Shown here piece after piece: positions 1 through 12,311 of a DNA stretch of 64,000 nt; position 1 is the stretch's first letter, and each line of letters opens with the position of its first letter. Source of the stretch: Mytilus galloprovincialis (Eukaryota; Mollusca; Bivalvia; Mytilida; Mytilidae). The position numbers and the translations under genes were made by a program. The notes beneath the pieces were generated by a model. That model made no database searches. It was not told the origin of the DNA and saw only the letters and a program-made list of their open reading frames with translations. The stretch spans positions 2,547,001 to 2,611,000 of the forward strand of contig NC_134846.1 in assembly GCF_965363235.1 (NCBI RefSeq), in the 5' to 3' direction.

Positions 1-185
1 AATTTCTAGATGTAAGTCAAGATATGAAGCCGACTTAACTGTATCTGTAGTATCCTTTATCTCTAGTTCGATTGGATAGATGCGTTCCACATAGTCACCA
101 AATTTTGAATTGTTTAGTGAAAGAACATCATCTATATAGCGGAAAGTAGAGTTAAAGGATATTGTAACAATTAATCTTTTAGCAA
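1..185 (-). mobile_element. Penelope-like reverse transcriptase fragment, cut by window edge
   Basis: Read on the minus strand, about 60 codons are open and contain FRYIDDVLSLNN followed by IYPIELEIKDTT and ASYLDLHLEI. The YIDD is the reverse transcriptase active-site motif. The same protein family recurs at 22.0, 42.3-43.8, 54.9 and 62.3 kb. I assign it to Penelope-like retroelements from the motif style, without a database search. It runs off the left edge and is a fossil piece. Confidence 0.7.
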
Positions 186-356
186 TATTTTTGTTTTGTT
201 TTCTGATATTTTTGGGGTTTTTTTTTATATTTAAAGTTTGCCTTTAATATTCACCCCAAACCCCCTAGTTTCATCTTCAAAGGTTTGCTTGTGTTGTTCA
301 TTTGCTGTTTCGTTGAAGTCAAATCATTACAAACAATATTAAATCTTTGTTTTATT

Positions 357-3300
357 TTATTTAGAACAAACGACACAGTAGACTATTCTGTTGTTGTGAT
401 ACGGCGGACAGGGAAGAGATCCACATTTGTAACCGACAACGTAAAAAATGTGGCCGTTTTTTGTCTTCTTGACCTGAAGGTATGTATTCCGGTTGACCAT
501 CTACGCATAAATAAGTCGATGGACTGTAAGCTTGGTTACCAGAAGCTAATAGTCCGGTATATTCCATGTTCCATCCACTGTAACACGATTTTCTGCCTGG
601 AATCATAAGAGTTGTCGCTGCGGTCCTCATTCTGCATACAACGCAAGGCATGTCTTCGTCATCTGAGTTAGAAGCAAAATAGTTTTGTTCGTATTCTGAG
701 CCGTAAAGGAAGCTAGCTGTACCAGAATATGTTTCGTTTGAAATCTCGGGGTCATTTGGTAAACAGAGTGTGTTAGATGCACCTCCATAATAACTTTTTG
801 CTTCAGTATGGTAATAATTCGATCCAGCAGCATAACCTACCAATAGAATATATATCTGTTACATGCCTGTAATGAATAACTTCACCTGTTATATATAAGA
901 GAAGTTATTTGTTAGATTTCTCTTTTTCTGATTTAAAAGAACAAATCTGTCTCCATTGAATTATATACCGAAGTTAAACCTAAGGTCAGCTCATTGTTGA
1001 AATTTGTTTAATGACTGTGAGATTTGTAAATCCATAAAGGTTGACTAAAATTGTTTACATCAAAGTTGATCATCTTGTTTCTTTTATACATATGTGAGGA
1101 CGTGTAGCTTATCTGTCATAAGGGAAATCAGATCCTGAAATAAAATGTTAACAATATAAACAGTTTTTCCGTTGAAAATCTTTATTGCAGCATTAAAGTA
1201 GATATAGGAAGATGTGATGTGAGTGCCAATGAGACAACTCTCCATCCAAATAACAATTTATAAAAGTAAACCATTATAGGTCAATGTACGGCCTTCAACA
1301 TGGAGCCTTGGCTCACACCAAACATCAAGCTATAAAGGGCCCCAAAAATACTAGTGTAAAACCATTCAAACGGGAAAACCAACGGTCTAATCTATATAAA
1401 AAAACGAGAAAAGAGAAACACGTATAAATTACATAAAAAAAACGACAACTATTGTTCATCAGATTCCTGACTAAGGACAGGAGAAAACATTTGCAACGGG
1501 ATTAAACGTTTTAATGGTACCATGAAACCTTCTCCCTTTTACTAAAACAATAGCATAACATCACAACATAGAAAAACACACGATAAAATATCAATTGGCA
1601 GGCTTAACTCAATCAAAAAACGTAAATTAACACACTATGAACGAATAAATTTGATCTGCGATATCTGAATGCAAATGCACAGTTAAAAAATTATTAGGGA
1701 CAAACATTCAAGGCCAAAAAGCAAACAAACAAGTCCAAACAAAGCCATGGCAACTTAAGACACCACCGCGAAATATTTAACCCTTCGAAAATAATCACTT
1801 TTGGAGGGGAAAAAACGGTTTTAATAATGTTTACAGATAAATGAAAAATAACCTTGTCGTTTTAGGTAAACTACTTATGTGTATAAAATTCTAAAAATAT
1901 AAATATAAAAAGTGTATGCATATCCCTTTTTGGTTCAATTACGGATTAGCTATTGTGGTGATCACAGTGAATTACTTTTTGTGTAAAATAGTACTGAATG
2001 TCTGGGTGAGCAAAATACATTGCAGGTTTTAAATTCGTGTTGATGGGAATTGTTCTTTTAAATCAGTAAGTGGTGTTGCGACTATAAAATTGGTTAATAT
2101 TAGTAACACCCAGCTATTTCAAAATGTTTTCATCACAAAATGGTAATAATAATCATACCTGCATATACGACATCGCTATTGTTTCCAGGACATGTAGTTC
2201 TTCCCCATCGAACGTAAGTAGAACCAATTCCTTTAAAAAAGTCTATATTATTTTACTATTAAGCACTAAAATTCATATTTGGGGAAAGGAAATTTTTAAG
2301 TCCTCTTCTGTTTGTTTTTAAAATCCGTTATTTATTCTGTTTTTTTAATTAACTTTAATTATTTTCTAGTTTAAATGTATCCTTTGAATACAAATACCTA
2401 GTGTTTGCTTTCAAAACTATCTATTCGTTTTACTATCCACAGAGGTCACTGATATATTATATAGGTTATAAATGTATTTTGTTGGCTAACTATGATGAAT
2501 GTGTACCTTTCCACAACACCGAATTTCACACTCGCAAATTCTCTCTCTACTGCTACCACTTTAAAATTCATTGGAATACGGAGAATAGAGGAAATCAATA
2601 GTTAACTTGATAATTCCGATTTTATTTTTTTTTTATATTTTTTTTGTATTCATCATGGATTAACAGGCATTTACATAAATTATCTATAGTGGCACATGAT
2701 AAAGCAAGCAAGAAAAATAAGCATAATTAAGCAAAAAAGGGGGTAACCAAAAATAATACTAATAATACGATATGATATAGCGGAATATGGATGAAGTATA
2801 ACATTTTCATCAAAAAATATATAGTGATAATGGAAATTACATTTCAAGCACATCTATACATAATTTTTCACTATTAAATTAATTAATGACTTTATCCCAG
2901 GGGTTCCAGTACATGTTATAATCTTTCACACTCATATTTTGGGAGGAAATATGTTTTTCTAAAATTAAATTTCTTTAATATAGTATTTAAGTCCCTCTAT
3001 ATGAGGGTTTTCCCCTTGCATCTTTGATCTGTATATAAAATACTTTACTAGTAAAATGAATTTGTTTTTAATAAAATTTAATTTATAGTTATCATAAAGA
3101 CCAAACATGACTATGCCTACATTTAATGGAATTTCAATATGTGTTGTTTCAAAAATCCAGGCATTCCGATGGTGCCAAATGTCTGCTACAATATGACAGC
3201 CCCACAATAAAAGAGGGACGAAAGATACCAAAGGGACAGTCAAACTCATAAATCTAAAACAAACTGACAACGCCATGGCTAAAAATGAAAAAGACAAACA

Positions 3301-4641
3301 GAAAAACAATAGTACACATGAGACAACATAGAAAACTAAAGAATAAACAACACGAACCCCACCAAAAACTAGGGGTGATTTCAGGTGCTCCGGAAGGGTA
3401 GGCAGATCCTGCTCCACATGCGGCACCCGTCGTTTTGCTTATGTGATAACAAATCCGGTAAATAGTCTAATTCGGTAGGTCAAATTCAGGAAAGGAAAGT
3501 GTTCTATGCTTTCTGGTTCTTCCTTGCAAAATGTACATACATTACACTGTACACGTTTAATCTTTAAAAGTAAAGTATTAGTACCTAAAATACGGTGAAT
3601 AATTCGGTATTGAAACCAACAGAGTTTGTATTTTTTCAAATTTTAGTGACACAGTTATGAATTTTTTTCCAATCCCCTACAACGTTATTCAATATACCCT
3701 CCCATTTTCGCTCATCTGGTATCGCACCTCGATTTAATATATTATACATGTCTTTTGAACCTTTGTTTGACTTGAAAAAAATTTTAATATTAAAAGGTAG
3801 CAGAGCTTGTTGTTGTTTTTCCCTTTCAGTGTTGATTCCCATAGATTGTAACCATTTTTTTAATGCTATTTTAATACCATAAAATTGTAAAAAATAATTC
3901 CGATTTATGGTTATGATTAAGTTTATATGACATCGCAGACCGCTCTGAATGTTATACACATTACAATGACTATTTCTGCAATATACATTTGAACTTTTGA
4001 AAGTAAGCAGTTCTTATTCAAAACCATAGACGACTTCAGACTGTATGGATATGGAACAAGAATGCCAATTTCTGAGCTCTTTGCAGTGATTTGATAAAAT
4101 TCCCTTGTATGGCGTATAATAAAGGACAAGTTTGGAGGATGTGGATGGGGCAAACAGTCCTAGAACAGGAAATAAGAGCTAAAAATAAAGAATACATAAA
4201 ATGAACCTTAAAAATAAAGAATAAGGAATAGTGAAGAAATAAAATATAAAGAATGGTGAATATATTATTAAATGTCTAAAATGTATTATATTGAAACAAA
4301 GTTCCCATTTAGGCCCTCATATTATCACGTCTTTTAAGTGTCATTATACCTTTGTAGTGTAGACGTTGTTGTAGTATTATCTTAGTTTGTTCTAATTAAA
4401 ACATATATATACGGTCAATAGTTGTAACAGTTTGACGCATGTTTGCATTTTTAGTCTTCTCTTCGGAAAGTTCCGCTTGTAGCTGTGAGATCTTTTTATC
4501 CATAGCTGTCAGTCTCGCGCCTATAACGTCTGGGTCGTTCAGAAGTAGGCGTTTTGTTTGTTCCTCTGTATCATTGCAGCCAACAAATATAAAAGACAAA
4601 TTTAGAGTACAAAAATACAAAACAAGTACGTCTTTTATCAT
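357..4641 (-). CDS. Short-chain collagen C4-like secreted protein, three exons
   Basis: Exons on the minus strand are 4641-4413, 2230-2159 and 836-357, all joined by phase-1 GT/AG introns. Exon 1 gives a signal peptide (MIKDVLVLYFCTLNLSFIFVGC) and then a coiled-coil stretch (about residues 35-75). Exon 2 carries YVRWGRTTCPGN. Exon 3 carries LCLPNDPE, YGSEYE, PCVVCR, LMIPGRKSCYSGW and a terminal GSLPCPPY/CVVCSK. This order is the C-terminal cysteine-rich domain of sponge and mussel 'short-chain collagen C4' proteins; no Gly-X-Y repeat is visible, so the name is by homology only. Role: probably an extracellular structural or adhesive protein; function not shown here. Expected length is about 259 residues. 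Oddity: the run of six T at 457-462 (A on the coding strand) shifts the frame about 35 codons before the natural end; with five, the family ending reads through to the stop at 357-359. This is either an assembly indel, an allele or early decay. The large intron holds a LINE fragment and other repeats. Confidence 0.82.
1204..1785 (+). repeat. Dispersed mussel-type repeat, long copy
   Basis: It begins with GGAAGATGTGATGTGAGTGC and the phrase CAATGAGACAACTC, shared by at least ten other places in the window (both strands), mostly as 100-170 bp pieces. This copy is the longest, continuing through a second conserved block (TTCCTGACTAAGGACAGG). Non-coding; SINE-like by size and dispersal, but I see no clear pol III boxes. 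It lies in intron 2 of the collagen-like gene. Confidence 0.6.
2965..3960 (-). mobile_element. LINE 3' end fragment (zf-RVT type), interrupted
   Basis: On the minus strand 3960-3485 encodes a LINE C-terminal region with LKKWLQSMG, CWFQYRIIHRILGTN and the zinc-finger-like CNVCTFCKEEPESIEH. The same domain resumes at about 3205-2965 (NAWIFETTHIEIPLN, VMFGLYDN, LLVKYFIYRSKM). The intervening 3211-3480 is a different repeat. The match is to the zf-RVT tail of non-LTR retrotransposons. It is 5'-truncated and non-functional, inside intron 1 of the collagen-like gene. Confidence 0.7.
3211..3480 (-). mobile_element. Retroelement 3' tail inserted in the LINE fragment
   Basis: This segment is closely similar, in inverted orientation, to 62500-62760, where it follows a Penelope-like reverse transcriptase end. 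Shared markers are TTTACCGGATTTGT and the peptide MPHVEQDL. It splits the LINE fragment around it, so it is the younger insertion. Confidence 0.65.
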
Positions 4642-4859
4642 AATAAGTTTCTTCAGTTAAATAAAATGGCTAACACAGTGACTCTTAATGTTCAACTATA
4701 AATCCCGATCAAATTTTAGATAAGACAGTTCTTAACCAAGGTCACTATGTTGTAGGTTATAAATCTACGTAATTTATATGATATAAGATGAGCATTATAC
4801 AATTATTGTATCAATAAAGGCAACAGTAGTATACCGCTGTTCGAAGCTCATAAATCGAT

Positions 4860-5430
4860 AGAAAAAAATAAATCCGGGTTACAAACTAAAACTGACGGAA
4901 ACGCATTAAATATAAGAGGAGAACAACGACACAACATTAAAATTTAACATACACAGAAACGAACTAAGCATTAGACAAAATCCGATGAGAATAACAGATA
5001 TATCATCAAAACTAAATACATGAATTTGGGATAGAAAAGTACCGTCCCACGTCTTATAGTAATGTGAATTTGCACTCCAATATAAGAGGAAACAAACGAC
5101 ACAACAGAAACACAACGTTCAAATGTAACACACACAGAAACGAACTTTAATATAACAATGGCCGTTGCTCCTGACTTTGTACAGGACATGTTTTTAAAGA
5201 AAAAAATGGTTGGTTGAACTTGGTTTTGTGGCATGCCAAACCGCCCGCTTTAATGGCAATGTATAAATATAACATTAAAATGGCAACACAACATAACATA
5301 ACAGGACTACAAAACAAATAAATAGGAGAAAATATTGGACAAAGAAACAATCGAATAATAATATAATTGATTGTGTAAAAAAGTGGTATTATTGACTGTT
5401 GATATTCACTGATGCCATAGGCCTTAGACA
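4860..5430 (-). repeat. Dispersed repeat, unclassified, internally duplicated
   Basis: The minus-strand reading contains CTCCTCTTATATTTAATGCG and CTATCGATTTATGAGCTTCG. Related copies are at 8345-8545 (+) and, for the TCCTGACTTTGTACAGG block, 9230-9310. The 'cgaactaag/cgaacttta ... ATATAAGAGGA' part occurs twice inside it (4910-4980 and 5080-5150). It lies just upstream of the collagen-like gene. No protein domain is recognised. Confidence 0.5.
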
Positions 5431-5432
5431 AA

Positions 5433-5462
5433 ACAAGCGGAACTTTCCGAAGAGAAGACTAA
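5433..5462. repeat. 30-bp perfect inverted copy of collagen-like exon 1
   Basis: These 30 bases are the exact reverse complement of 4451-4480 inside the coiled-coil exon. Read on the plus strand they encode QAELSEEKTK, the same peptide as the exon. Homology stops on both sides. It looks like a scrap of a paralogous exon or a small inverted duplication. Confidence 0.7.
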
Positions 5463-5989
5463 GTTTTTCAAGTCACCTTTTACAATTATGTACCAATTTA
5501 GCAAATACCAATTTCAACAGTCTGGTTAGGATCGGACATTGTCAGATTCAGGGGAGGGCGTAGAAGACATCCACCATGTCCCTTTTTGATCGAAAAAAAA
5601 TATATTGTCGGCTTTATAGAATTATTTTTTTAAAGTTCGCCTCGATAATAAGTTTTATGCAATATGATAAATATAATCTTGTTAACAGATGCCTATATCT
5701 GGCATCCTACAAAAGGTTGCAACAATAATTCATAAAAACTTTTGTTTGGTGTTCAGAAATGCTTCAGATATATTGCAACATTCTTTTAGAGTCAAACCGT
5801 TAATTCATTAAATCTTATTTATGTATGTATGTACTGTAAAATTCCTCCGTTATCCGAAGAACCCTCGAAAGCTGCGAGGGAACAGTGGCATCCATGTCGG
5901 GATTAATGGAGATGTGTTACTAACGATTTACAATTATTTTTACAAGAACAATCACTCCCCACCCAACATAAAAGGAGTCCTAGCTATAG

Positions 5990-6290
5990 GATACCGAGAA
6001 GTCTGTTATTATGGTGGAGGAAGCCTAAGTACTCGGAGAAAACCACCGGGCCAATCGGCGGAAACAGACAAACCGGAGAGATATCAGAAGATTCATCTCC
6101 AGGTCAAAGTAGGGGACAACTTTAGCCAACCGAGGCCTCCAAATTACCCATTCTAGTTAAAACTCCGGGTACCATAGAAGTGTGTTGTAAAAATCACCCT
6201 TGTAATGTACTGACATTTCCAGCACTCCGAGTCAGAATCGAACTCGGGACCTTCAGCACTGTAGCCATCTTTCTGAGTTCAGCTACTTCC
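5990..6290. repeat. SINE-like repeat with conserved core
   Basis: It contains GGTGGAGGAAGCC followed by CGGAGAAAACCACCG, a core also seen at 46624-46778. On the minus strand GAGTTCGATTCTGAC resembles a pol III B box. Boundaries are uncertain. It directly precedes the LTR element. Confidence 0.45.
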
Positions 6291-6319
6291 AATACAGATA
6301 ATAAATCAAGTACAAAAAG

Positions 6320-8220
6320 TATTACGTACATGGGGGGGACATATACTTGCCTCCCCATGCCGCTAAAGTTACATTTGCTTAAGAGCAATAAAAACACATC
6401 TATTTCCATAGCACGTTTATTTCAAAGAGACAGATAACATCACATGACAAATATGCATCATTATCATACAAAGGGACGCAACTCTCACGACTTAACTACA
6501 AAACACATACGACCATACAATACAGATACATAACATCCCGCCCCAAAAAGAAAATTTCCCAAATTTTATAAAATGGTGTATGTGTTTTTTCCATATACAA
6601 TTTACAGAAAAAGAGAAAATATAATATAAATTCAAACTTCATAATCACTTCCGTATAAGACTAAAATCAGTTTCCAAATATTCATGTAAATACATTTATA
6701 ATAACTGAAATATTCGTGGCTGACCAGTTCTCACATCTAGCATCCATACACACCAGTATAAACAATGCAGAAAAATCCGAACGTCTGGCATCTCGATCTC
6801 CCCCTTAGGACCTTATGCACGCATTACGTTCATTCAACATAAAAAAAAAAATATGCATTTGATACATTTACTCAATCTACTAAATGGAAAATACTAGAAT
6901 ATTGTCATAAATGTAGCTGTATACATCAAATTGATAGATAATCATCAGAGACCTTTAACTCTTAAAAATGGTAAATATAACATCAAAGAAACACTTCATA
7001 AGTTACATATGCAGTCAAAAGAAAATACGACTTATTCTCCCTCTCTAACGTGTTCAATCTCTCATACATCACACTCACAAAATAAAATAAAGATGAAACA
7101 AATGAATAGCTCCAGAAATGTCAATATCAACCTAGGTTTTATTTATGACTATTATCTCACCGCTACTGACAATCCGCTATCAAATCAGTCCAACTGTTAA
7201 CAGATATATATGTATTAATAATAATAAAAAAATCCTTCAGACAAAAATTGAAATGAATTCATAATTAAAGTCGGTGTTTTCCTTGTAACTGGGTAGCGTA
7301 CGACGAGATAAATCTCACACGTACCGTCTGTAGTAGAATTTAAATAGTTCAAAACTGCAACACATTTTCCCTGCTAAATCCTAAATACACATATAGGTCA
7401 AGCTGATTAGTTAGTAAAGATAAAGCCAATTACTAAGCAATTATTTTCGAAGTACTGTTAAGATGATAGGCCGGGACGTCACATGACACATGCTACAGTT
7501 TTCTGCACACATAAACATACACAGCTGTATTTCTTGATGTCAGACTGACCAACGCCAAATTGCGGTTAAAATTTAATTGTTTGTGTAGAAATTTCAATCG
7601 CGTCCAACAGTCCAAATGAAAATCAAAGTTCAAAGGATAATAAACAATTGCGAAATACTTTCGATATTAATATGCATGTATACAATGTTGTTTAAAAACA
7701 GTTCCTTGAATTTTACCGTTTTCTTTTGTTGACGAAAACTCCCATAAATTTGTAAATTCTGAATATTGGCTAAATCCAAAAAAAAACATCCAAATTTCAC
7801 ACAAAATCCGAAAATTGTTTCTAGTGTCAACCGCATGATACTGCTATACTCCACTAAACGAAAATTCCAAGGTTTCAACGTGGTCAAAATTTAATAATGG
7901 CACCGCCAACCTCGTGGTCTAGACTTTAAAAAAGTTTGTTCTTCATCTTGGGGACAGCTCACATAATAAACACTTAAAAAGGGGTCGTTTTGAAGTCCTC
8001 CACCATATTACGTACATGGGGGGACATATACTTGCCTCCCCATGCCGCTAAAGTTACATTTGCTTAAGAGCAATAAAAGCACATCTATTTCCATAGCACG
8101 TTTATTTCAAAGAGACAGATAACATCACATGACAAATATGCATCATTATCATACAAAGGGACGCAACTCTCACGACTTAACTACAAAACACATACGACCA
8201 TACAATACAGATACATAACA
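6320..8220 (-). mobile_element. Small non-autonomous LTR retrotransposon (TRIM-like)
   Basis: Two direct repeats, 6320-6535 and 8006-8220 (about 215 bp), differ at only two places. They are flanked by a 4-bp duplication AAAG (6316-6319, 8221-8224). Read on the minus strand each repeat starts TGTTA and ends TAATA and contains AATAAA. A TGG-starting primer-binding-site-like sequence abuts the first repeat (7983-8005), and a G/A-rich tract (GGGGCGGGA) precedes the second. The about 1.47 kb interior shows no recognisable gag or pol, so it must rely on another element. The near-identical ends imply a recent insertion. Confidence 0.82.
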
Positions 8221-8344
8221 AAAGAGTAGCAAATGTTAGAAATTTGAGATGGATAAAAAAGTACTAATGAAAATGGTGTATCAAGCTCTTGGAGTGATAA
8301 AACTTTGTATTAACGTCATCAAAATTCAATAATTGTATAAATAA

Positions 8345-8545
8345 GGAAAATGGCCATTGTTATTTTATAGTTCGTTTCTGTGTGTGTTACATTTAATTGT
8401 TTTGTTTCTGTTGTGTCGTAGTTCTCCTCTTATATTTGATGTGTTTCTCTCAGTTTTAGTTTGTTTCCCAGATTTGTTTTTTCTATCGATTTATGAGTTT
8501 CGAAAAGCAGTATACTACAGTTGCCTTTATATGTTATGAAGATCA
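8345..8545 (+). repeat. Dispersed repeat copy
   Basis: Contains CTCCTCTTATATTTGATG, CTATCGATTTATGAGTTTCG and the CAGTATACTACAGTTGCC ending shared with the inverted copy at 4800-5000. Non-coding. Confidence 0.5.
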
Positions 8546-9009
8546 TTTAGACATCTGATAATGTTCTAGATGATTTGGACGTTTTTGTTATTGTCAGATT
8601 TTCTTTTCCACTCATGGTTTTCGATATATTACGAAGAAAAGGAAAAAAAACAAGTTTCAATCATTTTAAGTTGGTCATGGTTTTAAAGAGAAAATCTTTT
8701 TTTAAGAGTTATAAAGACGAACGAGAAGTGATGTCAATTATAGCTGACATGGTTCATGGTGTTCATTGAGCAAAAAAAATAAAACGTATTATATATTGTA
8801 AACGAAATAATTTATTTGCATGTTCAAGCGCAGATAGACATCACAAAATGAAGTGTGACCACATTCAAATGCAAACTCCAACTATTTATTTATCACTGGG
8901 TATGCAATGCAAGTTTCCTTTCCAGCAGTATCAAGATCCAAATTAGATCAAAATCTGCAATACATTTAGATTGGTTCATGGACATGTTATGCTAGAGTTT
9001 ATGTTTTGA

Positions 9010-9420
9010 AATGGAGTGGAGGCATATACACAGCAATCACTAGTAGCAGTGTCCGAAACAGAATTCAAATTAAGACGACAAAGAGAAGATAGGCTGTACA
9101 AATCAAACAAATGTACTGAAACAAACCCACTCTTCACTCAAGGGAAAAGTAAATTCACAAAAACACTGAACACCGAGGAAAATTCAAAAAAGGAAAGTCC
9201 CTAAGCAAATGGCGAAATCAAAAGCTCAAACCCATCAAACGAATGGTTAACAACTGTCATATTCCTGACTTGGTACAGGCATTTTCTTATGTAGAAAATG
9301 GTGGATTAAACCATTTTTAACTAGCTAAACCTCTCACTTGTATTACAGTCGCGTCAAATTACATTGACAACAATGTTTGAACAAAACAAAAAATACATTA
9401 TAGGTAAAAATGTCATAAAT
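9010..9420. repeat. Dispersed repeat copy with degenerate reading frame
   Basis: The short open frame at 9016-9204 and the following TCCTGACTTGGTACAGGC block match a unit also found in part at 1460, 5165 and 60250. I read this as repeat sequence, not a gene. Confidence 0.45.
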
Positions 9421-11128
9421 AGGGGTACAGGGGTAAAGGGGGGAGAGAGAATGAGACCCTTTTGACAACTCCTGGATCTTTACCCGACTGTATTGCTTGT
9501 AAATAAGTTGAATTGTTTTTCTAATAATTCTTTTTCAGTAGGTTTTGAAGTAAGAGAGCACATCGTATCAAGAAATACGCTGACTTTGGTCCAATTTACA
9601 AATGATGCATAAACATTGTGGCTTTAGGAAGTGGAATAAGATTATTTGTCTAGTATTGGAAAGTTGCTTAAAAGAATTACTGAAGTAACACATCAAGACA
9701 TAATCTATCTTTGTTCATTTCTATTAGTGCATTTCTTCTTAACCTAAATTTTGTAAACCTGGTGTGGTGTTTGTTGTCATTTGCTACACGCTACAAAATT
9801 AGAAACAAATACATCGGTTAATCAGTGTTTTTTTCACCCTGTTTGAACTTCCAATAATGCATGCACATGGTGTTGGTAAACAGACTTATTACGCGGTTAT
9901 AATTAAATGTGGTTCCTTCAACCAACATACGTAATAAATCTCAAGACTTTGCACCGTTTTTTTTCTATTTCATATGTATGAAGGTTTGTTGGCTATTATT
10001 AGGATTATTACTTAGTGTTTCGGGATTTGTTTGCTTATACTGTTAGAGCATGGGTCCCTTTTCAAAAGTCTTCAAAATATTGCATTGATTTTGCAAGTCA
10101 TTCTGTATATATTTTTGTTACGCTAATACGCTATGATGGACACTAGGATAAACATTTCACAGCATTGTTTGTCTTTTTGCAGATTGTTCCAATGTTTCCA
10201 ATTCTACTAAAATTCAAGGTTGAAGTTAGAAACAAATTTAGCGTTTGTACTAACAGCTGTAGACGCATTTTTACCAAGTGCATAGTTTGTCAAAGTGTAT
10301 GTAAGAAACAAATGATCAAAACATGTGCACTCTTAGCCGTTTACATCGTTTGTGTTAGAAAGAAATGCACTCTTAATAATCCCTATAAATGAAATGACAC
10401 TTTCTATCTCTAGTCCTTGTAGCATAGTTCATTTCAAGTGAACTTTACTCTGGCAAATCTTTAAGACAGCAAGGGAGCAACCATAGATTACCTTAGCTGT
10501 ATTTGGCAAAACCTTTAGAAATTGTTAGTCCTCCATGCTCTTCAATTTCGCATTTATTGGCCGCCTTTTTAACATTTTCTTTATTCAAGTATCACTGAAG
10601 AGGTTTTTTTTTTAGACCAAACGAGCATCAGGCCCAAATATAAAATTTATAATGATATCCTTTATGATTTTTTTCTGTATTGATTTCATTTTTCTAAAAA
10701 AAAAAAATATCACAACATTGTGTGGATTTGGATATTAATTTTTAACCTTTTTTTGTATAGATTTTTCATGTTTGGCAATTGCAATCATGCATGTTATTTA
10801 TTTCTATATATTTAAAATGTTCCTACTCACTCCTGAAATATAAGATGGAAATCCCCTTAGATAATCATGTAACTTAGAAAGGAGTCTACAGAAGTTAGTT
10901 CTTGTACAGAACATGAATGAACATTTTTGTCACTGGTATAAGCAACAATCAATCAAATAATCAGACATAAGTCTAAATACAAATGATGTTTTTATTTGTA
11001 AAGCACCAAATAAGTATAAATACAACAATAGTACAAAACAATATCTGTAACAATAATATAAAAAAACAGAATCTCAAAAACAACCATAACCCATCATAAC
11101 TTCTATGTTCCACAGACCTAAATCTCTT
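9421..11128. other. Gene-free stretch
   Basis: No coding exon is recognised. At 10480-10660 there is a decayed copy of the hammerhead-bearing repeat seen at 41 and 46 kb (CATGCTCTTCAA and a degraded core). Otherwise it is AT-rich sequence without clear structure. Confidence 0.4.
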
Positions 11129-11132
11129 TTAA

Positions 11133-11478
11133 GGATGTAGTCATTTCAGGTTAAAGAATTTTTGTCAGACTCCTAGGATTTTTACCTATAATACAGGGTA
11201 AAACATCTCTCCTGGATCACCCTCTTTTCTTTTCATTGAAGACTTCAATAGCTCATACAAGGCCATTAGCAAAATTTAAGCAGATTTTAGATTTCTTTAC
11301 TTTACAATTTGAGAACAAAATAATTACAAAGTAAAAATCTGAGCGAGTCTTTTCCCGCCATTTTCTTTTTACCAAAAATCTCAATATTTATAGCTTATTT
11401 TTTCTGTAACTTTTGTGCTTCTGAATTATAGCATTAATTTTAAATTCCATTTTTTTTTAATTTAACATGACTACATCC
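11133..11478. mobile_element. MITE with TTAA target duplication
   Basis: Terminal inverted repeats GGATGTAGTCAT / ATGACTACATCC bound 346 bp of non-coding AT-rich DNA, and TTAA lies directly outside both ends (11129-11132, 11479-11482). A TTAA duplication is typical of piggyBac- and Kolobok-type transposons; which of the two I cannot say. Confidence 0.75.
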
Positions 11479-12311
11479 TTAAATATAAGTTGGCATGAAA
11501 AATTGTGCTTCAATCTGTTTCAATCATGTTATAAAAAAGTGTCTACAAAAAAACCCGAAAATTTGGATCAAATAAACTTATCTTGCTGACAAAGTACATA
11601 TTTTTGTATTGCATTATTTTTTCAATTAATAAACATATCAATTCTAAACTAAAAGTAATAAGTATAAAAATTGCACAACCTCAAAAAAATATATATATTC
11701 AAGCAGGAATAATATGCCCAACACCACATGTGTACAGGATAATGGTACCATATTTTAATGATGTTCTAATATTTATCAAACTGCAACATTGGTTTATAGT
11801 ATGCCTCATAGTAGTAGTAGTTGATGTGGACAGTAGTTGTTATACATCATATCTTACTGTTTTAGGGTGTTAATGTTTGATCTAAGATTACTCTTGTTTA
11901 AATTATTCACAACTTTTATAGAGTCAGGATGACTTCTAGCTTGACATGTTGAATAGACACATGTGACCTTTAAGAGTCTGGATGTATTTAGGTTTTTTTC
12001 TTTTAAATTTGCCGTCTCACTAGCCATCATTGCTAATATAAATCCCACTAAAAGTCTAAAATTAATTACATTTTGTGAGACACAATCTGCTTTTCAATTA
12101 AAATACATCATTATGCTAAAATTAAATGAGCTAAATAACAATTCTTTATAAATAAATATATATAAACTTAATATTGCATTAAAATTTTTTCTAATTAGAA
12201 GCCATATAAATAATCTATAAATTCTCTCTAGATAATAATGATAAAATAATCTGTTTGACTATCAATATCAAAATTTATTAAGTCTTATTTTTCTTCAACA
12301 TTCAATAAAAA

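Noticed and set aside
5821-6156. 111-codon frame
   Set aside because: It reads through a SINE-like repeat core; not conserved protein sequence.
6225-6270. tRNA-like A and B boxes on the minus strand
   Set aside because: Spacing between the boxes is far too short for a tRNA; at best a SINE promoter remnant.
10165-10392. 75-codon frame rich in Cys and Val
   Set aside because: No signal peptide plus mature pattern that holds up, no neighbours, no homology I recognise.
10585-10640. Possible fifth hammerhead
   Set aside because: The core reads CTGAAGA and the helix region is a T run; recognisable as a relic only by family resemblance.
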